A program made the position numbers and the translations under genes. Below, piece by piece: positions 37,601 through 50,480 of a stretch of DNA of 64,000 nt; the stretch's first letter is position 1, and the number at the start of each line of letters is the position of its first letter. Source of the DNA: Aplidium turbinatum. Its lineage: Eukaryota; Chordata; Ascidiacea; Aplousobranchia; Polyclinidae. The stretch covers positions 18,750,498-18,814,497 of the forward strand of contig OU964921.1 in assembly GCA_918807975.1 (NCBI GenBank), written 5' to 3'. Under the pieces are notes generated by a model. That model did not search any database and was not told where the DNA came from. It was given only the letters and a program-made list of their open reading frames with translations.

Positions 37601-38886
37601 TATTTTTTACTGTATGAAATGTTTTTGAAAAATTTTTGAAAAATTTTTTTGAAAAGACAATTTTTTTTCAATAATGTTCACTTTTAGTACGTAAATAAAC
37701 TTTCTTAGACAATTTTTAATGACGTTAGTTCCAAACTAAAAGAATTAGATAGTTTCGCAAAAAAAATTTATTTTTCACTGTATGAAATGTCTTAGAAAAA
37801 CTTCTGAAAAATTTCTTTGAAAAGACAATTTTTTTTCAATAATGTTCACTTTTAGTACGTAAATAAACTTTCTTAGACAATTTTTAATGACGTTAGTTCC
37901 AAACTAAAAGAATTAGATAGTTTCGCAAAAAAAAATTATTTTTCACTGTATGAAATGTCTTAGAAAAATTTCTTTGAAAAGACAATTTTTTTTCAATAAT
38001 GTTCACTTTTAGTACGTAAATAAACTTTCTTAGACAATTTTTAATGATGTTAGTTCCAAACTAAAAGAATTAGATAGTTTCGCAAAAAAAAATTATTTTT
38101 CACTGTATGAAATGTCTTAGAAAAATTTCTGAAAAATTTCTTTGAAAAGACAATTTTTTTTCAACAATGTTCACTTTTAGTACGTAAATAAACTTTCTTA
38201 GACAATTTTTAATGACGTTAGTTCCAAACTAAAGGAATTAGATAGTTTCGCAAAAAAAATTTATTTTTCACTGTATGAAATGTCTTAGAAAAACTTTTGA
38301 AAAATTTTTTTGAAAACACAATTTTTTTTCGATAATGTTCACTTTTAGAACGTAAAAAAACTTTCTTAGACAATTTTTAATGACGTTAGTTCCAAACTAA
38401 AAGAATTAGATAGTTTTGCAAAAAAAAAAGTTTTTCACTGTATGAAATGTTTTTGAAAAATTTTTTTGAAAAGACAATTTTTTTTTCAATAATGTTCACT
38501 TTTAGTACGTAAATAAACTTTCTTAGACAATTTTTAATGACGTTAGTTCCAAACTAAAAGAATTAGATAGTTTCGCAAAAAAAAATTATTTTTCACTGTA
38601 TGAAATGTCTTGGAAAAAGTTTTTGAAAAGACAAGTTTTTTTCAATGAGGTTCACTTTTAGTACGTAACAAAACTTTCTTAGACAATTTTTAATGACATT
38701 AGTTCCAAACTAAAAGAATTAGATAGTTTTGCAAAAAAAATTATTTTTCACTGTATGAAATATCCTAGAAAAGTTTTTGAAAAATTTTTTTGAAAGCACA
38801 ATTTTTTTTCAATAATGTTCACTTTTGGTACGTAAAAAGACTTTCTTAGACAATTTTTAATGACATTAGTTCCAAACTAAAAGAAT
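33303..38886. repeat. 4,253-bp segmental repeat in the 33-39 kb region
   Basis: The rare TTTTAGAACGTAA state (A at 34,094 and 38,347) and the shortened GAAAAATTTCTTTGAAAAG unit (33,723 and 37,976) are each 4,253 bp apart. A TTTTGC unit with AAATATCCTAG lies near 34,470 and 38,718. These place parts of 33.3-34.6 kb and 37.6-38.9 kb as copies of one another. The start is approximate. Confidence 0.78.
34634..37745. repeat. 3.1-kb supermodule, copy II
   Basis: Nineteen monomers colinear with 6,835-9,942 at offsets 27,799-27,803, including the CCAAAATAAAAG marker before 36,109. The first unit has TTTCCT where copy I has TTTGCC. Differences elsewhere are mainly single bases and A/T-run lengths, such as GAATTAGATGG at 36,781. 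Confidence 0.91.
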
Positions 38887-39036
38887 TAGATAGTTTCGCA
38901 AAAATTTTTCACTGTATGAAATGTCTTGGAAAAATTTTTTTAAAAAGACAATTTTTTTTCAATAATGTTCACTTTTAGTACGTAAAAAAACTTTCTTAGA
39001 CAATTTTTAATGACGTTAGTTCCAAACTAAAAGAAT
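38887..39036. repeat. Shortened monomer, 150 bp
   Basis: The normal A run plus TTATTTTTC is cut to AAAAATTTTTCACTG, about 8 bases shorter than the short class. It is the shortest monomer I measured. It looks like a deletion between the A run and the following T run. Confidence 0.8.
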
Positions 39037-39693
39037 TAGATAGTTTCGCAAAAAAAAATTATTTTTCACTGTATGAAATGTCTTAGAAAAAGTTTTTTGA
39101 AAAGACAAGTTTCTTTCAATGATGTTCACTTTTAGTACGTAACAAAACTTTCTTAGACAATTTTTAATGACGTTAGTTCCAAACTAAAAGAATTAGATAG
39201 TTTCCTAAAAAAAAATTATTTTTTACTGTATGAAATGTCTTAGAAAAATTTTTGTAAAATTTTTTTGAAAAGACAATTTTTTTTCAATAATGTTCACTTT
39301 TAGTTCGTAAATAAACTTTCTTAGACAATTTTTAATGACGTTAGTTATAAACTAAAAGAATTAGAGAGTTTTGCAAAAAAAATTATTTTTTACTGCATGA
39401 AATGTCTTGAAAAAGTTTTTGAGAAACTTTTGAAAAAGACAATTTTTTTCAATAATGTTCACTTTAGTACGTAAAAAAACTTTCTTAGACAATTTTTAAT
39501 GACGTTAGTTTCAAACTAAAAGAATTAGATTGTTTCGCAAAAAAAAATTATTTGTCACTGTATGAAATGTCTTAGAAAAGTTTTTGAAAAATTTTTTTGA
39601 AAAGGCAATTTTTTTTTAATAATGTTCACTTTTAGTACGTAAAAAAACTTTCTTAGACAATTTTTAATGACGTTAGTTCCAAACAAAAAGAAT

Positions 39694-40164
39694 TAGATAG
39701 TTTTCCAAAAAAAAAAAGTTTTTCACTGTATGAAATGGTTTTGAAAAATTATTTTAAAAAGACAATTTTTTTTCAATAATGTTCACTTTTAGTACGTAAA
39801 AAAACTTTCTTAGACAATTTTTAATGACGTTAGTTCCAAACTAAAAGAATTAGATAGTTTTCCAAAAAAAAAAAGTTTTTCACTGTATGAAATGGTTTTG
39901 AAAAATTATTTTAAAAAGACAATTTTTTTTCAATAATGTTCACTTTTAGTACGTAAAAAAACTTTCTTAGACAATTTTTAATGACGTTAGTTCCAAACTA
40001 AAAGAATTAGATAGTTTTCCAAAAAAAAAAAGTTTTTCACTGTATGAAATGGTTTTGAAAAATTATTTTAAAAAGACAATTTTTTTTCAATAATGTTCAC
40101 TTTTAGTACGTAACAAAACTTTCTTAGACAATTTTTAATGACGTTCGTTCCAAACTAAAAGAAT
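39694..40164. repeat. Three near-identical adjacent monomers (157-bp period)
   Basis: Units 39,694-39,850, 39,851-40,007 and 40,008-40,164 are all the TTTTCC type with AAAAGTTTTTCACTG, ATGGTTTTGAAAAATTATTTT and the same tail, differing mainly at the ends: AAACAAAAAG before the first, AACAAAAC and TTCGTTCC after the last. Elsewhere this type occurs singly in the cassette. This is local amplification of one monomer. Confidence 0.92.
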
Positions 40165-43100
40165 TAGATAGTTTCGCAAAAAAAAATTATTTTTTACTGT
40201 ATGAAATGTTTTTTAAAAATTTTTGAAAAATTTTTTTGAAAAGACAATTTTTTTTCAATAATGTTCACTTTTAGTACGTAAATAAACTTTCTTAGACAAT
40301 TTTTAATGACATTAGTTCCAAACTAAAAGAATTAGATAGTTTCGCAAAAAAAAATTAATTTTCACTGTATGAAATGTCTTAGAAAAACTTCTGAAAAATT
40401 TCTTTGAAAAGACAATTTTTTTTCAATAATGTTCACTTTTAGTACGTAAAAAAGCTTTCTTAGACAATTTTTATTGACGTTAGTTCCAAACTAAAAGAAT
40501 TAGATAGTTTCGCAAAAAAAAATTATTTTTCACTGTATGAAATGTCTTAGAAAAGTTTTTGAAAATTTTTTTTGAAAAGACAATTTTTTTTCAATAATGT
40601 TCACTTTTAGTACGTAAAAAAGCTTTCTTAGACAATTTTTAATGACGTTAGTTCCAAACTAAAAGAATTAGATAGTTTCGCAAAAAAAAATTATTTTTCA
40701 CGGTATGAAATGTCTTGGAAAAAGTTTTTTGAAAAGACAAGTTTTTTTCAATGATGTTCACTTTTAGTACGTAAAAAAGCTTTCTTAGACAATTTTTAAT
40801 GACGTTAGTTCCAAACTAAAAGAATTAGATAGTTTTCCAAAAAAAAATTATTTTTTACTGTATGAAATGTCTTAGAAAAATTTTTGAAAAATTTTTTTGA
40901 AAAGACAATTTTTTTTCAATAATGTTCACTTTTAGTTCGTAAATAAACTTTCTGAGACAATTTTTAATGACGTTAGTTCCAAACTAAAAGAATTAGAGAG
41001 TTTTGCAAAAAAAAATTATTTTTTACTGCATGAAATGTCTTGAAAGAGTTTTTGAGAAACTTTTGAAAAAGACAATTTTTTCAATAATGTTCGCTTTAGT
41101 ACGTAAAAAAACTTTCTTAGACAATTTTTAATGACGTTAGTTTCAAACTAAAAGAATTAGATTGTTTCGCAAAAAAAAATTATTTTTCACTGTATGAAAT
41201 GTCATAGAAAAGTTTTTGAAAAATTTTTTTGAAAAGGCAATTTTTTTTTAGTAATGTTCACTTTTAGTACGTAAAAAAACTTTCTTAGACAATTTTTAAT
41301 GACGTTAGTTCCAAACTAAAAGAATTAGATAGTTTCGCAAAAAAAAATTATTTTGCACAGTATGAAATGTCTTGGAAAAATTTTTTTGAAAAGACAATTT
41401 TTTTTCAATAATGTTCACTTTTAGTACGTAAAAAAACTTCCTTAGATGATTTTTAATGACGTTAGTTCCAAACTAAAAGAATTAGATAGTTTCGCAAAAA
41501 AAAATTATTTTTCACTGTATGAAATGTCTTAGAAAAAATTTTGAAAAATTTGTTTGAAAACACAATTTTTTTTCGATAATGTTCACTTTTAGTACGTAAA
41601 AAAACTTTCTTAGACAATTTTTAATGACGTTAGTTCCAAACAAAAAGAATTAGATAGTTTCGCAAAAAAAAATTATTTTTCACTGTATGAAATGTCTTGG
41701 AAAAATTTTCTTAAAAAGACAATTTTTTTTTCAATAATGTTCACTTTTAGTACGTAAAAAAACTTTCTTAGACAATTTTTAATGACGTTAGTTCCAAACT
41801 AAAAGAATTAGATAGTTTCGCAAAAAAAAATTAATTTTCACTGTATGAAATGTCTTAGAAAACTTTCTGAAAAATTTCTTTGATAAGACAATTTTTTTTC
41901 AATAATGTTCACTTTTAGTACGTAAATAAACTTTCTTTGGCAATTTTTAATGACGTTAGTTCCAAACTAAACGAATTAGATAGTTTAGCAAAAAAAAAAA
42001 GTTGTTCACTGTATGAAATGTTTTTAAAAAATTTGTTTGAAAAGACAATTTTTTTTCAATAATGTTCACTTTTAGTACGTTACAAAACTTCCTTAGACAA
42101 TTTTTAATGACGTTAGTTCCAAACTAAAAGAATTAGATAGTTTCGCAAAAAAAAATAATTTTTCACTGTATGAAATGTCCTTGAAAAATTTTTGAAAAAT
42201 TTTTTTGAAAAGACAATTTTTTTCAATAATGTTCACTTTTAGTACGTAAATAAACTTTCTTAGACAATTTTTAATGACGTTAGTTCCAAACTAAAAGAAT
42301 TAGATAGTTTCGCAAAAAAAAAAAGTTTTTCACTGTATGAAATGGTTTTGAAAAATTATTTTAAAAAGACAATTTTTTTTCAATAATGTTCACTTTTAGT
42401 ACGTAACAAAACTTTCTTAGACAATTTTTAATGACGTTCGTTCCAAACTAAAAGAATTAGATAGTTTCGCAAAAAAAAATTATTTTTTACTGTATGAAAT
42501 GTTTTTGAAAAATTTTTGAAAAATTTTTTTGAAAAAACAATTTTTTTTCAATAATGTTCACTTTTAGTACGTAAATAAACTTTCTTAGACAATTTTTAAT
42601 GACGTTAGTTCCAAACTAAAAGAATTAGATAGTTTCGCAAAAAAAAATTATTTTTCACAGTATGAAATGTCTTAGAAAAGTTTTTGAAAAATTTTTTTGA
42701 AAAGACAATTTTTTTTCAATAATGTTCACTTTTGGTACGTAAAAAAACTTTCTTAGACAAGTTTTAATGACGTTAGTTCCAAACTAAAAGAATTAGATAG
42801 TTTCGCAAAAAAAAATTAATTTTCACTGTATGAAATGTCTTAGAAAAATTTCTGAAAAATTTCTTTGATAAGACAATTTTTTTTCAATAATGTTCACTTT
42901 TAGTACGTAAATAAACTTTCTTTGGCAATTTTTAATGACGTTAGTTCCAAACTAAACGAATTAGATAGTTTTGCAAAAAAAAAAAGTTTTTCACTGTATG
43001 AAATGTTTTTAAAAAATTTGTTTGAAAAGACAATTTTTTTTCAATAATGTTCACTTTTAGTACGTTACAAAACTTCCTTAGACAATTTTTAATGACGTTA

Positions 43101-43610
43101 GTTCCAAACTAAAAGAATTAGATAGTTTCGCAAAAAAAAATTATTTTTCACTGTATGAAATGTCCTTGAAAAATTTTTGAAAAATTTTTTTGAAAAGACA
43201 ATTTTTTTCAATAATGTTCACTTTTAGTACGTAAATAAACTTTTTTAGACAATTTTTAATGACGTTAGTTCCAAACTAAAAGAATTAGATAGTTTCGCAA
43301 AAAAAAAATAATTTTCACTGTATGAAATGTCTTAGAAAAATTTCTGAAAAATTTCTTTGATAAGACAATTTTTTTTCAATAATGTTCACTTTTAGTACGT
43401 AAAAAAACTTTCTTAGACAATTTTTAATGACGTTAGTTCCAAACTAAAAGAATTAGATAGTTTTCCAAAAAAAAAAAGTTTTTCACTGTATGAAATGGTT
43501 TTGAAAAATTTTTTTGAAAAGACAATTTTTTTTCAATAATGTTCACTTTTAGTACGTAAATAAACTTTCTTAGACAATTTTTAATGACGTTAGTTCCAAA
43601 CTAAAAGAAT
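40165..43610. repeat. Mosaic satellite segment with a 985-bp six-monomer repeat
   Basis: The first part (about 40,500-41,800) carries CACGG, TTTTCC, GAGAG (40,994), TTG, GCACAG and CTTAGAAAAAATTTTG units, an order like 472-1,610. Then 41,809 and 41,977 recur at 42,794 and 42,962, both 985 bp apart. The 985-bp stretch 41,977-42,961 is also present at 62,436-63,420 (offset 20,459). One unit near 41,980 has TTTAGC and AGTTGTTCACTG, both otherwise rare. Confidence 0.84.
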
Positions 43611-45083
43611 TAGATAGTTTCGCAAAAAAAAAATTATTTTTCACAGTATGAAATGTCTTAGAAAAGTTTTTGAAAAATTTTTTTGAAAAGACAATTTTTT
43701 TTCAATAATGTTCACTTTTGGTACGTAAAAAAACTTTCTTAGACAAGTTTTAATGACGTTAGTTCCAAACTAAAAAATAGTTTCGCAAAAAAAAATTATT
43801 TTTCACTGTATGAAATGTCTTAGAAAAATTTCTGAAAAATTTCTTTGAAAAGACAATTTGTTTTCAATAATGTTCACTTTTAGTACGTAAATAAACTTTC
43901 TTAGACAATTTTTAATGATGTTAGTTCCAAACTAAAAGAATTAGATAGTTTCGCAAAAAAAAATTATTTTTCACTGTATGAAATGTCTTAGAGAAATTTC
44001 TGAAAAATTTCTTTGAAAAGACAATTTTTTTTCAATAATGTTCACTTTTTGTACGTAAAAAAACTTTCTTAGACAATTTTCAATGACGTTAGTTCCAAAC
44101 TAAAGGAATTAGATAGTTTCGCAAAAAAAAATTATTTTTCACTGTATGAAATGTCTTAGAAAAATTTCTGAAAAATTTCTTTGAAAAGACAATTTTTTTT
44201 CAATAATGTTCACTTTTTGTACGTAAAAAAACTTTCTTAGACAATTTTTAATGACGTTAGTTCCAAACTAAAGGAATTAGATAGTTTCGCAAAAAAAATT
44301 TATTTTTCACTGTATGAAATGTCTTAGAAAAATTTCTGAAAAATTTTTTTGAAAAGACAATTTTTTTTCAATAATGTTCACTTTTAGTACGTAAATAAAC
44401 TTTCTTAGACAATTTTTAATGACGTTAGTTCCAAACTAAAAGAATTAGATAGTTTCGCAAAAAAAAATTATTTTTCACTGTATGAAATGTCTTAGAAAAA
44501 TTTCTGAAAAATTTCTTTGAAAAGACAATTTTTTTTCAATAATGTTCACTTTTAGTACGTAAATAAACTTTTTTAGACAATTTTTAATGATGTTAGTTCC
44601 AAACTAAAAGAATTAGATAGTTTTGCAAAAAAAAAAAGTTTTTCACTGTATGAAATGTTTTTGAAAAATTTTTTTGAAAAGACAATTTTTTTTCAATAAT
44701 GTTCACTTTTAGTACGTAAATAAACTTTCTTAGACAATTTTTAATGACGTTAGTTCCAAACTAAAAGAATTAGATAGTTTCGCAAAAAAAAATTATTTTT
44801 CACTGTATGAAATGTCTTGGAAAAAGTTTTTGAAAAGACAAGTTTTTTTCAATGATGTTCACTTTTAGTACGTAAAAAAACTTTCTTAGACAATTTTTAA
44901 TGACATTAGTTCCAAACTAAAAGAATTAGATAGTTTCGCAAAAAAAAATTATTTTTCACTCTAAGAAATGTCTTAGAAAAATTTTTTTGAAAAGACAATT
45001 TTTTTTCAATAATGTTCACTTTTAGTACGTAAATAAACTTTCTTAGACAATTTTTAATGACGTTAGTTCCAAACTAAAAGAAT

Positions 45084-48000
45084 TAGATAGTTTGCCAAAA
45101 AAAATTTATTTTTTACGGTATGAAATGTCTTAGAAAAATTTTTGAAAAATTTTTTTGAAAAGACAATTTTTTTTCAATAATGTTCACTTTTAGTTCGTAA
45201 ATAAACTTTCTTAGACAATTTTTAATAACGTTAGTTCCAAACTAAAAGAATTAGATAGTTTCGCAAAAAAAAATTATTTTTTAATGCATGAAATGTCTTG
45301 GAAAAGTTTTTGAAAAACTTTTGAAAAAGACAATTTTTTTCAATAATGTTCACTTTACTACATAAAAAAACTTTCTTAGACAATTTTTAATGACGTTAGT
45401 TTCAAACCAAAAGAATTAGATTGTTTCGCAAAAAAAAATTATTTTTCACTGTATGAAATGTTTTACAAAATTTTTGAAAAATTTTTTTGAAAAGACAATT
45501 TTTTTTCAATAATGTTCACTATTGGTACGTAAAAAAACTTTCTTAGACAATTTTTAATGACATTAGTTCCAAACTAAAAGAATTAGATAGTTTCGCAAAA
45601 AAAAATTATTTTTCACTGTATGAAATGTCTTGGAAAAGTTTTTGAAAAATTTTTTTGAATACACAAATTTTTTTCGATAATGTTCACTTTTAGTACGTAA
45701 ATAAACTTTCTTAGACAATTTTTAATGACGTAAGTTCCAAACAAAAAGAATTAGATGGTTTCGCAAAAAAAATTATTTTTCACTGTATGAAATGTCTTGG
45801 AAAAATTTTTTTAAAAATTCAATTTTTTTTCAATAATGTTCACTTTTAGTACGTAAATAAACTTTCTTAGACAATTTTTAATGATGTTAGTTCCAAACTA
45901 AAAGAATTAGATAGTTTCGCAAAAAAAAAACTATTTTTCACTGTATGAAATGTCTTGGAAAAAGTTTTTTGAAAAGACAAGTTTTTTCAATGATGTTCAC
46001 TATTAGTACGTAAATAAACTTTCTTAGACAATTTTTAATGACGTTAGTTTCAAACCAAAAGAATTAGATTGTTTCGCAAAAAAAAATTATTTTTCACTGT
46101 ATGAAATGTTTTACAAAATTTTTGAAAAATTTGTTTGAAAAGACAATTTTTTTTCAATAATGTTCACTATTGGTACGTAAAAAAACTTTCTTAGACAATT
46201 TTTAATGACATTAGTTCCAAACTAAAAGAATTAGATAGTTTCGCAAAAAAAAATTATTTTTCACTGTATGAAATGTCTTGGAAATAGTTTTTTGAAAAGA
46301 CAATTTTTTTTCAATAATGTTCACTTTTGGTACGTAAAAAAACTTTCTTAGACAATTTTTAATGACGTTAGTTCCAAACTAAAAGAATTAGATAGTTTCG
46401 CAAAAAAAATTTATTTTTCACTGTATGAAATGTCTTAGAAAAACTTTTGAAAAATTTTTTTGAAAAGACAATTTTTTTTCAATAATGTTCACTTTTAGTA
46501 CGTAAAAAAACTTTCTTAGACAATTTTTAATGACGTTAGTTCCAAACTAAAAGAATTAAATAGTTTTGCAAAAAAAAAAAGTTTTTCACTGTATGAAATG
46601 TTTTGGAAAAATTTTTTTGAAAAGACAATTTTTTTTCAATAATGTTCACTTTTAGTACGTTACAAAACTTCCTTAGACAATTTTTAATGACGTTAGTTCC
46701 AAACTAAAAGAATTAGATAGTTTCGCAAAAAAAAATTATTTTTCACTGTATGAAATGTCCTTGAAAAATTTTTGAAAAATTTCTTTGAAAAGACAATTTT
46801 TTTTCAATAATGTTCACTTTTAGTACGTAAATAAACTTTCTTAGACAATTTTTAATGACGTTAGTTCCAAACTAAAAGAATTAGATAGTTTCGCAAAAAA
46901 AAATTAATTTTCACTGTATGAAATGTCTTAGAAAAATTTCTGAAAAATTTCTTTGATAAGACAATTTTTTTTCAATAATGTTCACTTTTAGTACGTAAAA
47001 AAACTTTCTTAGACAATTTTTAATGACGTTAGTTCCAAACTAAAAGAATTAGATAGTTTTCCAAAAAAAAAAGTTTTTCACTGTATGAAATGGTTTTGAA
47101 AAATATTTTAAAAAGACAATTTTTTTTCAATAATGTTCACTTTTAGTACGTAACAAAACTTTCTTAGACAATTTTTAATGACGTTCGTTCCAAAATAAAA
47201 GAATTAGATAGTTTCGCAAAAAAAAATTATTTTTTACTGTATGAAATGTTTTTGAAAAATTTTTGAAAAATTTTTTTGAAAAGACAATTTTTTTTTAATA
47301 ATGTTCACTTTTAGTACGTAAATAAACTTTCTTAGACAATTTTTAATGACGTTAGTTCCAAACTAAAAGAATTAGATAGTTTCGCAAAAAAAAATTATTT
47401 TTCACTGTATGAAATGTCTTAGAAAAACTTCTGAAAAATTTCTTTGAAAAGACAATTTTTTTTCAATAATGTTCACTTTTAGTACGTAAATAAACTTTCT
47501 TAGACAATTTTTAATGACGTTAGTTCCAAACTAAAAGAATTAGATAGTTTCGCAAAAAAAAATTATTTTTCACTGTATGAAATGTCTTAGAAAAATTTCA
47601 GAAAAATTTCTTTGAAAAGACAATTTTTTTTCAATAATGTTCACTTTTAGTACGTAAATAAACTTTCTTAGACAATTTTTAATGACGTTAGTTCCAAACT
47701 AAAAGAATTAGATAGTTTCGCAAAAAAAAATTATTTTTCACTGTATGAAATGTCTTAGAAAAATTTTTGAAAAATTTCTTTGAAAAGACAATTTTTTTTC
47801 AATAATGTTCACTTTTAGTACGTAAATAAACTTTCTTAGACAATTTTTAATGATGTTAGTTCCAAACTAAAAGAATTAGATAGTTTCGCAAAAAAAAATT
47901 ATTTTTCACTGTATGAAATGTCTTAGAAAAATTTCTGAAAAATTTTTTTGAAAACACAATTTTTTTTCGATAATGTTCACTTTTAGTACGTAAAAAAACT

Positions 48001-48839
48001 TTCTTAGACAATTTTTAATGACGTTAGTTCCAAACTAAAAGAATTAGATAGTTTTGCAAAAAAAAAAAGTTTTTCACTGTATGAAATGTTTTTGAAAAAT
48101 TTTTTTGAAAAGACAATTTTTTTTCAATAATGTTCACTTTTAGTACGTAAATAAACTTTCTTAGACAATTTTTAATGACGTTAGTTCCAAACTAAAAGAA
48201 TTAGATAGTTTCGCAAAAAAAAATTATTTTTCACTGTATGAAATGTCTTGGAAAAAGTTTTTGAAAAGACAAGTTTTTTTCAATGATGTTCACTTTTAGT
48301 ACGTAACAAAACTTTCTTAGACAATTTTTAATGACATTAGTTCCAAACTAAAAGAATTAGATAATTTCGCAAAAAAAAATTATTTTTCACTCTAAGAAAT
48401 GTCTTAGAAAAAGTTTTTTGAAAAGACAATTTTTTTTCAATAATGTTCACTTTTAGTACGTAAATAAACTTTCTTAGACAATTTTTAATGACGTTAGTTC
48501 CAAACTAAAAGAATTAGATAGTTTTCCAAAAAAAAAAAGTTTTTCACTGTATGAAATGGTTTTGAAAAATTTTTTTAAAAAGACAATTTTTTTTCAATAA
48601 TGTTCACTTTTAGTACGTAACAAAACTTTCTTAGACAATTTTTAATGACGTTCGTTCCAAACTAAAAGAATTAGATAGTTTCGCAAAAAAAAATTACTTT
48701 TTACTGTATGAAATGTTTTTGAAAAGTTTTTGAAAATTTTTTTTGAAAAGACAATTTTTTTTCAATAATGTTCACTTTTAGTACGTAAATAAACTTTCTT
48801 AGACAATTTTTAATGACGTTAGTTCCAAACAAAAAGAAT
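45084..48839. repeat. 3.1-kb supermodule, copy III (with about 0.65 kb extra)
   Basis: Colinear with copy I: 45,084/6,835, 45,252/7,003, 45,417/7,168 and 45,584/7,335 at offset 38,249, then 46,232/7,335, 46,557/7,660, 47,205/8,309 and 48,672/9,775 at 38,897. The 648-bp step is four added monomers at about 45,584-46,231, including units matching the 10.9-11.4 kb block. The CCAAAATAAAAG marker precedes 47,205. Confidence 0.88.
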
Positions 48840-50324
48840 TAGATAGTTTCGCAAAAAAAAATTATTTTTCACTGTATGAAATGTCTTAGAAAAACTTCTG
48901 AAAAATTTCTTTGAAAAGACAATTTTTTTTCAATAATGTTCACTTTTAGTACGTAAATAAACTTTCTTAGACAATTTTTAATGACGTTAGTTCCAAACTA
49001 AAAGAATTAGATAGTTTCGCAAAAAAAAATTATTTTTTACTGTATGAAATGGTTTTGAAAAATTATTTTAAAAAGACAATTTTTTTTCAAAAATGTTCAC
49101 TTTTAGTACGTAACAAAACTCTCTTAGACAATTTTTAATGACGTTCGTTCCAAACTAAAAGAATTAGATAGTTTCGCAAAAAAAAATTATTTTTTACTGT
49201 ATGAAATGTTTTTGAAAAATTTTTGAAAAATTTTTTTGAAAGGACAATTTTTTTTCAATAATGTTCACTTTTAGTACGTAAATAAACTTTCTTAGACAAT
49301 TTTTAATGACGTTAGTTCCAAACTAAAAGAATTAGATAGTTTCGCAAAAAAAAAATTATTTTTCACAGTATGAAATGTCTTAGAAAAGTTTTTGAAAAAT
49401 TTTTTTGAAAAGACAATTTTTTTTCAATAATGTTCACTTTTGGTACGTAAAAAAACTTTCTTAGACAAGTTTTAATGACGTTAGTTCCAAACTAAAAAAT
49501 AGTTTCGCAAAAAAAAATTATTTTTCACTGTATGAAATGTCTTAGAAAAATTTCTGAAAAATTTCTTTGAAAAGACAATTTTTTTTCAATAATGTTCACT
49601 TTTAGTACGTAAATAAACTTTCTTAGACAATTTTTAATGATGTTAGTTCCAAACTAAAAGAATTAGATAGTTTCGCAAAAAAAAATTATTTTTCACTGTA
49701 TGAAATGTCTTAGAGAAATTTCTGAAAAATTTCTTTGAAAAGACAATTTTTTTTCAATAATGTTCACTTTTTGTACGTAAAAAAACTTTCTTAGACAATT
49801 TTTAATGACGTTAGTTCCAAACTAAAGGAATTAGATAGTTTCGCAAAAAAAATTTATTTTTCACTGTATGAAATGTCTTAGAAAAATTTCTGAAAAATTT
49901 TTTTGAAAAGACAATTTTTTTTCAATAATGTTCACTTTTAGTACGTAAATAAACTTTCTTAGACAATTTTTAATGACGTTAGTTCCAAACTAAAAGAATT
50001 AGATAGTTTCGCAAAAAAAAATTATTTTTCACTGTATGAAATGTCTTAGAAAAATTTCTGAAAAATTTCTTTGAAAAGACAATTTTTTTTCAATAATGTT
50101 CACTTTTAGTACGTAAATAAACTTTCTTAGACAATTTTTAATGATGTTAGTTCCAAACTAAAAGAATTAGATAGTTTTGCAAAAAAAAAAAGTTTTTCAC
50201 TGTATGAAATGTTTTTGAAAAATTTTTTTGAAAAGACAATTTTTTTTCAATAATGTTCACTTTTAGTACGTAAATAAACTTTCTTAGACAATTTTTAATG
50301 ACGTTAGTTCCAAACTAAAAGAAT

Positions 50325-50480
50325 TAGATAGTTTCGCAAAAAAAAATTATTTTTCACTGTATGAAATGTCTTGGAAAAAGTTTTTGAAAAGACAAGTTTT
50401 TTTCAATAATGTTCACTTTTAGTTCGTAAATAAACTTTCTTAGACAATTTTTAATAACGTTAGTTCCAAACTAAAAGAAT
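50325..50480. repeat. Chimeric monomer in copy B of the 5.7-kb duplication
   Basis: The head (CTTGGAAAAAG, GACAAGTTTTTTTC) matches the unit at 44,771. The tail (AATAATGTTCAC, TAGTTCGTAAATAAAC, TTAATAACG) matches the unit at 45,084. The CACTCTAAG unit between them is missing along with one more monomer's worth of sequence, 325 bp in total. The switch lies in the T run before CAAT. Confidence 0.86.
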
